From: Galbula dea
Taxonomy: Eukaryota; Chordata; Aves; Piciformes; Galbulidae
Assembly: GCA_013399015.1 (NCBI GenBank)
Contig: VWZX01002271.1
Span: forward strand, 1,054,001-1,118,000
Length of the DNA: 64,000 bases
Direction of reading: 5' to 3'
Positions 1 through 10,784 of the stretch are shown piece by piece; the stretch's first letter is position 1, and the number at the start of each line of letters is the position of its first letter. A program made the position numbers and the translations under genes. Under the pieces are notes generated by a model. That model saw only the letters and a program-made list of their open reading frames with translations, ran no database searches and was not told the DNA's origin.

Positions 1-135
1 GTCTGTTACCTCACTTTATCTCATGTGAGCATACAACCCACAGAGCTAGGTTTTGAAGGGGTTCAGGCATGTCTCCTCCTCAGTGCACCAGTATTTGTGT
101 GTAGAGTGACAGGACTTCACTACAGGTTTACTACA
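1..135. other. Unique flank before the first CR1
   Basis: No gene or known repeat is seen in these bases. CR1 similarity begins abruptly at about 136, so this is the insertion-site flank. Confidence 0.5.
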
Positions 136-814
136 GGAAAGAGACTTGGGGGTGCTGGTGGATGAGAAGCTCAACATGAGCTGCCAGTGTGTGCTTGCAG
201 CCCAGAGGCCAACTGTATCCTGGGCTGCAGCAAGAGAAGTGTGGCCAGCAGGTGGAGGGAGGTGATTCTCCCCCTCTACTCTGTTCTCCTGAGACCCCAC
301 CTGGAGTACTGGGTCCAGTTCTGGAGCCCCTATTACAGGAGGGATATGGAAGTGCTGGAGAGAGTCCAGAGAAGGGTCAGGAGAATGATCAGAGGCCTGG
401 AGCACCTCTGCTACGAGGACAGACTGAGAGAGCTAGGGTTGTTCAGACTGAAGAGGAGAAGGCTCCCAGGAGACCTTCTTGTGGCCTTCCAGTATCTGAA
501 CGGGGCTACAGGAAAGCTGGGGAGGGGCTTTTTAGGAGGTCAGACAGTGATAGGACCAGGGGAAATGGGTGTAAGCTAGAGGAGGGGAGATTTAGGTTGG
601 ATATTAGGAGGAAGTTCTTCACTATGAGGGTGGTGAGACAGGGGAACAGGTTGCCCAGAGAGGCTGTGGAAGCCTCATCCCTGGAAGCTTTTAAGACAAG
701 GCTGGATGGGGCTGTGGGCAACCTGCTCTAGTGGATGGTGTCCCTGGCAGGCAGGGGGGTTGGAGCTAGATGATCTTTGAGGTCCCTTCCAACTCTGACC
801 ATTCTATGACTCTA
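136..814 (+). mobile_element. CR1 LINE, 5'-truncated, group A
   Basis: This is the 3' part of a CR1 retrotransposon: the C-terminal stretch of ORF2, then a short 3' UTR ending in the CR1 tail ATTCTATGACTCTA. Similarity starts in the codons for a R-D-L-G-V-L-V-D motif, a hallmark of the region after the reverse transcriptase core. It aligns with the minus-strand copy at 50549-51253 and the plus-strand copy at 38474-38785. CR1 moves by target-primed reverse transcription, which usually leaves 5'-truncated copies like this one. ORF1, endonuclease and the catalytic core of the reverse transcriptase are absent, so the copy is dead. The group letter is a label for this window only. Confidence 0.95.
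140..731 (+). pseudogene. CR1 ORF2 C-terminal remnant, two frameshifts
   Basis: Three reading-frame segments together spell the end of CR1 ORF2. The first runs from the R-D-L-G-V-L-V-D motif to about 203. The second (about 207-505) carries the V-I-L-P-L-Y-S-like and R-L-R-E-L-G-L motifs. The third runs to a TAG at 729-731 and includes R-L-P-R-E and the final L-D-G-A-V-G-N-L-L. The breaks lie at 203-213 and 502-512, each a one-base loss. Both losses recur in the group A copy near 50.6-50.9 kb, so they were probably inherited from the source element and not acquired after insertion. No functional protein is expected. Confidence 0.85.
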
Positions 815-1537
815 GGTTCTGGCACACACACTCCAGAACAGAGTCCTGTAGATGATGCACACAGGTGTCTGTTTAGATGTAACATCTATAGCTCAGCACC
901 AGATACACACACTGTGGAGAGCACTGTATCTGTACAGACCATGTGGAAAATAGTGCCACAGAACATTTAACCACAGTATAATTCCCTAAAATCTAATGTA
1001 ATAGACAGCTTGGGCAAAGACAAAGCAGTCACCAAAGGAGTGAGAGACAGCAGGGGAAAAGCAGATGTACTGGAATGCTCAAATGTTTCAGGATCAACCT
1101 GTTAAGAAAATCCACAAACAACTCCTCCAATGAATGTGTCTATATGCAGCTGTATATACATCATCACACAGCAAACTTCAGCCCCACACTGCTGCTCCCA
1201 TACCTGCCTTCTCTGCAATATCTGTATCAGATTTTCTAGGAAGTAATCTCTAAAAGTTACAAAAAGAACTAAATATTACATATGGAGTTGGCATTTACAG
1301 AGAGAGCCAGAATGTATAAATATCATCAAGCTTCAGTGCCCCAGGTACAAAATGACTTTTCATGAGAAAATCCATTACAATTACAGAGGAAAATAGGGAA
1401 TGTAAATGAGCCCACACTGGAACTGAGACATATGATAGACAAGATCTTACTTCACTGAAAATCCCACCAGCAGTTAACAGCTCCTGGAGACAAATGACCA
1501 GGGAACCTCCCAGCTGATGGAGATAGAAAGTTTCATT
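815..1537. other. Unique sequence, no gene seen
   Basis: About 720 bases between two CR1 copies. No long reading frame, RNA gene or known repeat is visible. The only short runs are small CA-rich patches. Confidence 0.5.
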
Positions 1538-2121
1538 AACAGCATCCTAGCTTGGATCAGCACTAGGGTGGCCAACAGGACTAGGGCAGGGATTGTTCTC
1601 CTGGACTGGGGAGGCTACACCTCCAATCCTGGGGTCAGGTTTGGGCTCCTCACTCCAAGAAGGACATTGAGGTGCTGGAGTGTGGCCAGAGAAAAGCAAC
1701 AAAGCTGGGGAAGGGTCTAGAGCACAAGTGTTGTGAGGAGCAGCTGAGGGAACTGGGGTTGGTTAGCCTGGAGAAGAGGAGGCCGAGGGGAGACCTTCTC
1801 ACTCTCTACAACTCCCTGAGAGGAGGCTGGAGCCAGGTGGGGGTTGGTCTCTTCTTCCAAGGAACAAGTGAGAGGACAAGAGGAAATGGCCTCAAGTTGC
1901 ATCAGGGGAGGTTCAGGGTGAACATGAGGAACAATTTCTTCCTGGAAGGGGCTGTCAAGCCCTGGCCCAGGGCAGTGGTGGAGTCCCCATCCCTGGAGGG
2001 ACTGAGAAGCCATGGAGATGTGGTGCTGAGGGCCATGGTTTAGTGGTGACCAAGCAGTGCTGGTTACCAGCTGGACCTGATGATCTCAGAGGTCTCTGCC
2101 AACAAAAATGATTCTATGATT
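1538..2121 (+). mobile_element. CR1 LINE, 5'-truncated, group B
   Basis: The copy begins inside the codons for A-N-S-I-L-A and runs through the ORF2 C-terminus to a 3' UTR with TTTAGTGGTGACC and a tail ending ATTCTATGATTT. A frame of 123 codons (1672-2043) reads from the R-L-R-E-L-G-L type region to a natural stop, so coding damage there is light. A short deletion is visible near 1605, where sister copies read CTGGACTGGGCACTGGGG. Its 5' end lies within one base of the corresponding point in the copy at 39491. Confidence 0.95.
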
Positions 2122-2920
2122 TAGCAGACATTAACCCACACTGCAAATCAAACACATACTCATCTCCATAAATATATAAGTTAAAAAAAAAAAGCCCTAA
2201 AAATAACTAAACAAGGCCCAGGAATTCCTGCTGGACATCAGTAAGAGGAATCTCACACACAGACAAAAGAATTCCTAGAGCTGCACAGTTGTGGAAACAG
2301 CCTAAATTGGGATGTAGCCACACACCCTGACAGGAAGATTTTTCAACTGTCCAAGTTAGAGAGTCAGTGCATTCTGCTGGTGATGGATCTCCAAGGAAAA
2401 TCTCACTGACAGCTTTGCAGTCTGGTGGATTTCTTGCATTTATAAAAGTCAGGACAATAACTCAAGCTGCCCACAGGCACAAGGTCTATGGTGCCTGGCT
2501 ACCAAACCAAGAGGTGTAATTCAAGGACACCCTATGCCTAATGAGGCTGAATTTGGATCTGCAAAGCTGTCCATGATCTCAGGCACAGTCTTGCACAAAG
2601 CACCTCTTGCCATTTCCAAGAAAATGTCATTTTAGAGATACAGAAATAATATTCCCTGGAGGCTAGGTTAATGCCAGCAAACCAGCTGCTGCCTGAAGTG
2701 CCATTTGCCCACAGATCTGCAGCAAAGTTAATAATGGTATCAGGTGTGGTGGGAGCAGATCCATGTGGATCTCCTCAGATCTCACTTCTGCACCACATCC
2801 TTCTCCTTACCTTTCACTTCTCACTGACCAAAGAGAAATCATTCTGCTCTTGGCTCCTAAAATATTAACATTATCAGAAAGTGAATTAAAAATGTGCCAG
2901 CTGGTAAATAACTCCTGATT
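2122..2920. other. Unique sequence, no gene seen
   Basis: About 800 bases with a short poly-A run near 2180. Nothing else is recognised; the frames in it are short and lack any familiar motif. Confidence 0.5.
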
Positions 2921-3428
2921 GCCACACCTCCAATCCTGGGCTGTTTTGGGCTCCTTACTCCAAGGACACTGAGGTGTGTGACCAGAGAAGGGCAAGGAAG
3001 GTGGGGAAGGGTCTAGAGCACAAGTGTTGTGAGGAGCAGCTGAGGGAACTGGGGTTGGTTAGCCTGGAGAAGAGGAGGCTCAGGGGAGACCTCCTCACTC
3101 TACCCCAATCCCTGAAAGGAGGTTGGAGCCAGGTGGGGGTTGGGTTCTTCTCCCAAGGAACAGTGATAGTACAAGAGGAAACAACCTCAAGTTGCTCCAG
3201 GGGAGGTTCAGGTTGGACATTAGGAACAATTTCTTCCCCAAAAGTGTTGTCAAGGCCTGGCCCAGGCTGCCCAGGGCAGTGATGGAGTCACCATCCCTGG
3301 AGGGGTTGAAAAGCCATGGAGATGTGGTGCTGAGGGACATGGGTTAGTGGTGACCTGGCAGTGCTGGTTAACAGTAGGACTGGATGATCTTAAAGGTCTC
3401 TTCCAACATTAATGATTCTGTGATTCTG
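2921..3428 (+). mobile_element. CR1 LINE, 5'-truncated, group B
   Basis: Similarity begins at the bases matching GCACCTCCAATCCTGGGG in sister copies and continues through the ORF2 C-terminus to the tail TGATTCTGTGATTCTGA. The L-R-E-L-G-L-V-S-L-E-K-R-R block is readable, but a frameshift near 3160 moves the end of the coding region into another frame (3123-3347). The element is a dead 3' fragment. Confidence 0.95.
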
Positions 3429-4430
3429 AGATCTTCCTAAGCCTCCAGAGGCACCAAAACTATATTGATTACATTAAAAACAAAGATGTTAGGCAGTAAT
3501 GGGAAAAAAACCCCAGTTGCTGAATGTATGCCAGTATGCAGGGGCAGGAAAACTGGGGAGGAAACCAAAACACCACTTGTTGTAGCAACTCAGGGGGGTG
3601 GATTTCTACTCTTTATATCTCTTTTCCTGAGCTAGCAGTGGCATTCAGGTCAGCTAGGCTTATAGCAGGTTGTTATTACTGCTCCACAGAAGTTGAGATA
3701 AGAGCTTTCATCTCTTCCATAAAGAAGGAATGTACAATACAAGGACAGCATGACAGTCTCAGGTCTCCCTAGGTGCAAATGCAATTTAATGTGCAAATGT
3801 AAAGTTTATGTTGTGACAGAAGCATAAATCCACAGTGCTGCACAACATGGGGCCCTGTGGAGCAGATCACCCCCAGGATGGGATGGGGAACCAACCCCCC
3901 CCAGGTATCTCTGCTTGTGAGCAGCTCTCTCACCTGGTTCATCCACTGCCTCTTGGCTCCCACTGAGCTGAGGCACTTCTGAGACTCTCACTGTCACAGC
4001 CTCAGTCTTGCAGACACACAGACCTGGTTTAAGTCATCTCCAGTGATGCCAAGCCAAAGGCACACAGCAGGTAACACTGCTCCAGTTCAGAGGCTGCTGG
4101 ACACCAGTGGTCACTGGTTTCAATCACAACATTCAGGGGTAACAGACAAGGGCACTCAGTCCATTAACTGGCATGAAAAACATGGATTCAGTCTCTTTCC
4201 AGGTTTATGAGCTATCAAATAGAAAATAAAGGGAAAAGAATATTCCAGATGCCTCTGAACAAGCCATTGGTATTTCCTCCAAAACCCACAGGACTCCCTG
4301 CACCCAGGCTTGGGCTCTGCAGCCTCCACTGATTGGAGCTGCCAAAGCTCAGCCTGCAGCCTGCTGCCAGCTCCAGACTGTCAGGAAGTCTGAATGAAAG
4401 AGAAGTATTTACCTTCTCCCCATGAACCCA
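3429..4430. other. Unique sequence, no gene seen
   Basis: About 1 kb between CR1 copies. The overlapping short minus-strand frames at 3769-3997 have no recognisable motif and look like chance. No RNA gene or known repeat is seen. Confidence 0.45.
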
Positions 4431-4806
4431 ATAAGGTTCAACAAGGCCAAGTGCACAGCCCTGCACTTGGGTCAGGGCAGTCCCCAGTTCAGTCCAGGTT
4501 GGAGGGTACAGGGCTTGGAGAGCAGCTCTGTGGAGAAGGGATTGGGGGTATTGGTGGATGAAAAGCTGGACATGAGGTGGTAATGTCTGCTCACAGCCCA
4601 GAAGCCAACTATTTTTACAGTGAAGCTGATGAGAGCCTGGCCCAGGTTGCCCAGAGAGGTGGGAGATGTCCCATCCCTGGAGCCAGTCCAGGTCAAGTTG
4701 TTGGGGCTCTGAGCAACCTGAACTAGTTGCAGATGTCCCTGCTCAGTGCAGGGGAGTTTGGACTAGATGAACTTGAAAGGTCCCTTCCAACCAGTCTGTG
4801 AATCTA
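4431..4806 (+). mobile_element. CR1 LINE with internal deletion, group E
   Basis: The left part (4431-4611) matches the ORF2 stretch for F-N-K-A-K-C and D-L-G-V-L-V-D-E-K-L-D-M. The right part (about 4612-4806) matches the R-L-P-R-like region and 3' UTR with GTGGGAGATGTCCCATCC and the CTTGAAAGGTCCCTTCCAAC end. The roughly 400 bases of ORF2 that should lie between are missing. The copy is therefore both 5'-truncated and internally deleted. Confidence 0.9.
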
Positions 4807-7800
4807 TACTGATCCCATGCATTAATTCACTGCTGTGCACATGAGGCTCAGGTAAGGCCCATGGACACAGTGATGTGCAGCAGCCTCAGCACCCCATGGC
4901 TCCTCCAGCAGACACTGTGCACTGCCAGATGCCTGCAGCACTCCCCATGGGTGTCACATCAGCACCCAGCTCTGCCTTAAGTGCTGAAAATAACCTTCTC
5001 CCCTTCTCCATGGGTTCCAGAAGTCCCACTCTGCATTCAGCTGGGCAGGCCAGAGGGGAAGACTGTGGCCTCCACCCCTCCTGTGGAGCACAGCTGGTGG
5101 GACAGGATGGGACCCTCTGCAGCCCTCACCAACAGCAGCTGGCAGGAGAAAGCCAAGGGCTTAAGGTAATGCATCTAGCACTGCAGACATGGAAACAATT
5201 TGCTTCTGGAGATAAGAGCCACCGTGGCTTGAGGGGGGACTTGGGGTGGGGAGGGGTTGAACGCAGAGAAAGAAACACAGCAAGCAAACCAGGGAGCAAT
5301 TTACTGCTCTTTCACTGAGCTGCTCTTGGGACAATACAATAAAATCCTGCTGCTCTCTGCAGTCAAGCTGACACATTTCCCATCTCCCCTGAATCATTTT
5401 GGAACATCTAAATGAAACTTTGTGTTGAATATAAATGGGAAATAGCACTTGCTTAGCTTCACTATGTATTTTTATTTAATCTCAGGGGTGGAGGTTGGTA
5501 CAGGAAAAATGTTCTCAGGACAAGACAAAAGGATTAGGTGGTAACCTGCAAATGAAGGTTCTGCAAAACTGTCTCCAGACTTCAAGGAATTCAAATTACT
5601 AATTAGCTTCAAAGAAAAGGGAGTGAATCTAACTGGGATAAGATGTGGCACAGACCTTCCCTGTTCCTTGTACATAAGATACAGTCAGGAAACTTACTGA
5701 TGCTAAGATAAAAGCAGAGCAGGTCAGAAGCACAACCAGGGAGGCACCACCCCCACACTACTAGTATCCCATTTTCCTCCAGTTAATATGCCTCAGCATA
5801 CTGCTGCTCACATCCTAACTTGTGCCTCATGTAAAACCCACCCTGTGCTCAGCATCACCAAGGCAATATTGCTTTGGAGCCTACAAGCAATTGCCTTGCC
5901 TTCTTTGTGTGGTTTTATCTCTACAGTCCTGGTGTTACAGTCTCTTCTTCACAGCTAACAACACCTGAAAGCTTCTGCTAACTACCTGAGCACTCCGGAG
6001 ATCCCAAACCTTTTATGGCATTTTCACAAGACAGAGATTGTGGTCACAGCCTGAACTGAGGTGGGACAATCTTTGCAGAGCCTTGCTTTAAAAGGGAAAG
6101 TCACTGCCAAATGCCATTTGCTTCTGCTTTGGAGCTGCAATCAGTGCCTAGGACACAGCTCTGCTGAAATGCAGCTGACTGAATGGGAATAGCATGCAAA
6201 GGGAACTGCCTTCCCTTCAGGCATTCATTATCAGGATGCCTCCACTCTTGTCCTCCACTCTTCACATTTTCTGATGTTTCATCTGTTCCTTGATTGGGAG
6301 CAAGCAGCCCAGAAATAGATGCTTTTTGGGGGCAGTAATTGGGAATAAAACTGACTAGCATGGACTGTAATCATTTGGAGGATTTAGCCTCCAACTGAAT
6401 AACTGCACAGGTTTGGGCTGCCTGATCTACTGCTCCCTTGCTGCCTCTAAAGGTTAGTTTGCATTTCATGAGTCTTCATAGGTTTAAGGTAAGGAAAAAT
6501 AGATCTGTAAAAAAGCTTCCTAGCAGAGTAGCAAGACTCTGGACAGGACATGTTGGTTTCCTGCTCCATCATTCTGGAGCCTGTAGGACTGCTACAGAAG
6601 GGAACCAAGTGCCAAGAGAGTGTGAACTGGATGTGGCCACCACCCACATTCCTGTTGGCTCAAATTAACCTTGGCACATGCACCAATTCTTTGTAAGAAA
6701 TGCTTTTTGGTAAGAATCTTATTTTATAGATGCAATTTATGTGACCCATGACAACCCAAGTGCACAGCAGTTATATTAAAGCCCAGATAAATGAAGTTTT
6801 CATTTAAATAGCCCCTCTTTTATTTTGCAAGAAGGGAACCTTGATAGAGCAGAAGATGCAACCAATATATATAATATTGCTACCCTCAAAACAAATGTCT
6901 AACTTATTGGGAAGGAAAAGCCAGACAGTTACTGGGAAGTGAGGCACAGCCCAACCAAATGAAACCATTTACCCTAACATCCCCAGCTGCAGTGTCCACA
7001 CATCACCTATCACTTGCTACTCTTCTCACTCAGCTAGTTTCTTGCTAAATGCTGCAAGAAATTCAAGGGTTGGAAGTTTGTTCTGCAACAGGACAGACCC
7101 TGGGCATGCCAAAGAACCTCTGACAGCATGGTATCAGGGCTGAAAATCATCCAGAAACCAGCCTGGGTAACTTGATTGGCTGGGTCCCAGACATGACAGA
7201 CATAGCTAGCAACACAGACTGACCTGGGCATACACAGCAGCCTCCTCTTTCCTTTTGCCCTGTTTTTTAAAGCCCAGCCTGCTCCCAAAACATCTCTCCT
7301 CACAAGTATGTAGCTATGAACTTCAAGGCTGAAGCTCCTAACAGCACAGATCCATTCCTTCTGGAAGGGGCTGCCACTGGGGTGGTCCCACATCTCCTGC
7401 AGGGGGACTGTCCCTCAGTGGTTTTCCCAGGCACTGACACACAGCAAAGGAAGAGGAAGGATGAGACAGAAAAAGAACTGAAAGCAGATATTGGAGAACA
7501 CCAGAGAAAAGAAGAGGAAAGGCAGATAAAAACTAAAGTAGACTCAGCCAGCTGCTGCAAGGAGAGCCTGGATGCTGTCATTTGAGCCATGGAGTACAAG
7601 GCAAGGACAGAGGGGAAGGCAAGGGCCATATTTACTGACCCTTCTACACAAAGATGCTGGAAAAGCTCTGCAGGCTCAGTGAGGACTAGAGTGAGCAGAG
7701 GAAAGCCACAGCTGAGGCAGTGCAGCCTTGGTGAGGAGCAGCAGCAGCATTCCCATCTCAGAGCTTGCCTTCACAAATGGCTAGAGGAAGAAGGGAGATG

Positions 7801-9531
7801 AGCAGAACAGTTTGACAATATCCTCAAAAAGGAGTTTTTCAGTCTCTCAGCAATTGTTCAGCTTCCTTTCCCACAGCAAATTCAAGAGCCCATGTTTCAG
7901 AGATCTCTGCAAGAGGCTGGCAAGTCACTAGGACACTTGTGCCTGAAGTAATGCAACCTCTCTGCTGACAACCTACCAGGAGCATGACCTGCCACAGAAA
8001 AACCAAACCTCCAGGGACAAGAGCAGTGCTTCTGCTGCCTAAGCAAGCACATCTTGTTCATCCAAGTCACTCAGGGAGAGTGTATTTCTGAAAGTCTCAT
8101 TATATCTTGCATTTTAGGGTCCACAGTATTACTGTCTTGGGACTAGAGCAGGATTATGTCCCTTTCAAACCCCATTTGAAGAGGGGTGCTGATTAGTCCT
8201 GGAAAACAGGATTTTTGTCACAGTGGTATTAAAAGATCAATACAACAGCAAAATCTATCAGGCCTCACCTCCTCCTTCACTGCCCATCTGCACCAGAGCT
8301 ATTCTGTCCACTGCTCTTCATGAAAGAAAAGGATTTATAGATATTATTTTCTTAGTCTAGAGAAGCAATAATCCATGGAGGGGGGAAAAAAAATGCAAAT
8401 CCCAGCATATGTTGGCCTCATTTTTTCCAGACATTTTAAAGTCAGGAATAACATTGCTGAAATGATCCAGACCTATCCCAGTGGAAGATGATCTGCATAA
8501 AAACAGCCCCTTTGGAACTGGAGGCTCTTACAAATGTTCATAACTACTGAATATGGCATTCCACTCCTGAAAGGGCTTCATCCACCATGGGATTACAGCA
8601 AGAGCTGGATAAAAACAATAAAAGACCTTGACACAAGTAAACAGTGATTTAGGATGAGTATTATGAGGTCTCTCCTGGCAAGCTCTGCCTGCTCTGAGGT
8701 GGGACCCCAAAGCCTGGCACTGGGCCTGAGCTGTGCTCACACAGGAGCACGAGGAGGCTCTCATCTGACCTGCCCAAAATCTTCCCTCAAGTCATAGCCA
8801 AGAGAAGAAACACTGAAAACCAGAGCAATCACAGCAGCTGGTAACTGCAGTTGTGCCCAAGCATGAATTCAAGGCTTACACTAAAGCTGGAGCAGGCAGA
8901 GCCTCCCTGAATGTCCTTTATCCTCAACAAGTTTCAGCCTTTTGCTTCACTTTACTCCCTGACCACTGTGCAAGGAGCCTCTGCATGGCTCACCCTGCAG
9001 GCCCAAACAAAAGGCTCCTTTCCCCAGTGTGCAAAGCCAATGCACACACAAAGCTGAGCTATTTGCCTTATTTTGGTTCTCCAGAAACTAGGGCTAGTTG
9101 ATAAATTGCAAAGCCAGCCCCTGTGAGCTCAAACTGCAGCAGTTTGTACCCAGCACAAACAACAGAGAAACCATTGGTGATGTGATTTTCCATCAGTGCT
9201 GAACAGAAAAGTCCTAACAGCTTGCAGTGAGGTCCCAGCAGAACTCCTCTCCTGCAAAGTAGTATTCTTGTAGAGAGCAGATGACAGGCAGGGCCACAGC
9301 CTCAGCACACACCTCCCTGCCCTGGTCCCAAAGGATCCTGGCAGAGCTCCCTCTGAATGCTCCTGATCACTGAAACTGCATCTGCCCTCAGGCTTTGCCC
9401 TTGTGAAGCCTTGACACTGGAGAGAAAAATACACATGCACATCACTGGCTTTTGCCTAGAGCAGACCAGGAGGAGATCTGTAGAGTGGTACAGTTGGGGC
9501 TAAAGCCCTGCCATTCATAACACACATATTT
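4807..9531. other. Unique sequence, no gene seen
   Basis: The longest repeat-poor stretch on the left side, 4.7 kb. Frames of up to 147 codons occur (4875-5318, GC-richer) but show no family motif. A purine-rich stretch near 7440-7540 can be read as a charged, coiled-coil-like peptide, which low-complexity purine DNA gives for free. AT-rich sequence at 6700-6850 could be conserved non-coding DNA, but this cannot be judged from one sequence. Confidence 0.45.
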
Positions 9532-10095
9532 CATTGAATCACAGAGTCATTAAGGATGGAAAAAATCTCCAAGATCATCCAGTCCAATCATTAACCTAAT
9601 GCTCAACCATGTGCCTCAGCACCACATCTCCAGGGCTTCTCAATCCCTCCAGGGATGGTAACTCCACCACTGCCCTGGGCAGCCTGGGACAGGCCTTGAC
9701 AACCCTTTCCAGGAAGAAATTGCTCCTAATGTCCAAGCTCAACCTCACCTGGTGCAACTTGAGGCCATTTCCTCCTGTCCTATCTCTTGTTCCTTAGGAG
9801 AAGAGCCCAACACCCACCTGGCTCCAGTCTCCTCTCAGGGAGCTGCAGAGAGTGAGAAGGTCTCCCCTGAGCCTCCTCTTCTCCAGGCTAAACAACCTCA
9901 GTTCCCTCAGCTGCTCCTCACAACACTTGTGCTCTAGACCCTTCCCCAGCTTTGTTGCCTTTCTCTGGCCACACTCCAGCACCTCAATGTCCTTCTTGGA
10001 GGGAGGAGCCCAAAACTGATCCCAGGATTGGACCTGTGGCCTCAGGGGGGCCATACATGGGCATGATCCCTGCCCCAGTCCTGCTGGCCACACTT
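9532..10095 (-). mobile_element. CR1 LINE, 5'-truncated, group B
   Basis: Reading the minus strand, the copy starts near GTGTGGCCAGCAGG at about 10095 and ends in a tail complementary to ATTGAATCACAGAGTC at 9532. It covers the ORF2 C-terminus with the L-R-E-L-R-L-F-S-L-E-K-R-R block and the group B 3' UTR. The part near 10020-10075 is diverged or rearranged relative to sister copies. It is not functional. Confidence 0.94.
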
Positions 10096-10310
10096 ATTGC
10101 TCATATTCCAAAGAGATTTTACTTCAACCTACTGCCACTTTTGAACTAGAGACCAAATGGCCATAAGGAGTCACAGCACATGAACTGTTCCCCTGGAACA
10201 CTGATCCTGTTCAGCTCCATCCAACAGGAGCTCAGACCATGCACTCCTGACACCTCCTGCACAGCCAGGGAGCGACAGCGAGGACCCAGTGACAAAGCCA
10301 ATCACACACA
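10096..10310. other. Spacer between two CR1 copies
   Basis: About 215 bases with no recognised content. Confidence 0.5.
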
Positions 10311-10784
10311 ATCCAGCCTGCTGGGGGCTGGAAGGGACCTCTGGGATCATCTAGTCCAAACTCCCTGCTCCAGCAGGGTCACCCACAGCAGCTTGCCCAG
10401 GATCACCTCCAGCTGGGCTTGGAATCTCTCCACACAAGGAGACTCCACAACCTCTCTGGGCAGCCTGGGCCAGGGCTCCAACACCCTCACAACAAACAAC
10501 TTTCTCCTCCTGTTCAGCTGGAACCTCCTGGCTTCCAGTTTGTGCCCAGTGCCCCTTGGGCTGTCCCTGGGCACCACTGAGCAGAGTCTGGCCCCAGCCT
10601 CTTGCCCCCAGCCTTTAGCTCTTGCTCAGCATTGAGCAGCTCCCCTCTGGGGCTGCTCTTCTGCAGGCTAAGCAGCCCCAGGGCTCTCAGCCTTTCCTCC
10701 TGCCAGAGATGCTCCAGTGCCCTCAGCATCTTCCTAGCCTCCAATGGACTCTCCAGTAGTTCCTTGTCTCTCTTGAACTGGGAC
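10311..10784 (-). mobile_element. CR1 LINE, 5'-truncated, group C
   Basis: The minus strand runs from bases matching CAGTTCAAGAGGGA at about 10784 to the group C 3' end (CCAGCAGGCTGGGATT type) at 10311. It contains the L-R-A-L-G-L-L-S-L block and the AAACTGGAAGCCAGGAGG stretch. Over 10391-10618 it differs from the copy at 43821-44048 at only three positions without gaps, so this lineage was probably active fairly recently. No catalytic part is present. Confidence 0.95.

Noticed and set aside
7316..7585. Charged coiled-coil-like frame
   Set aside because: The charge comes from purine-rich low-complexity DNA, and there is no other support.
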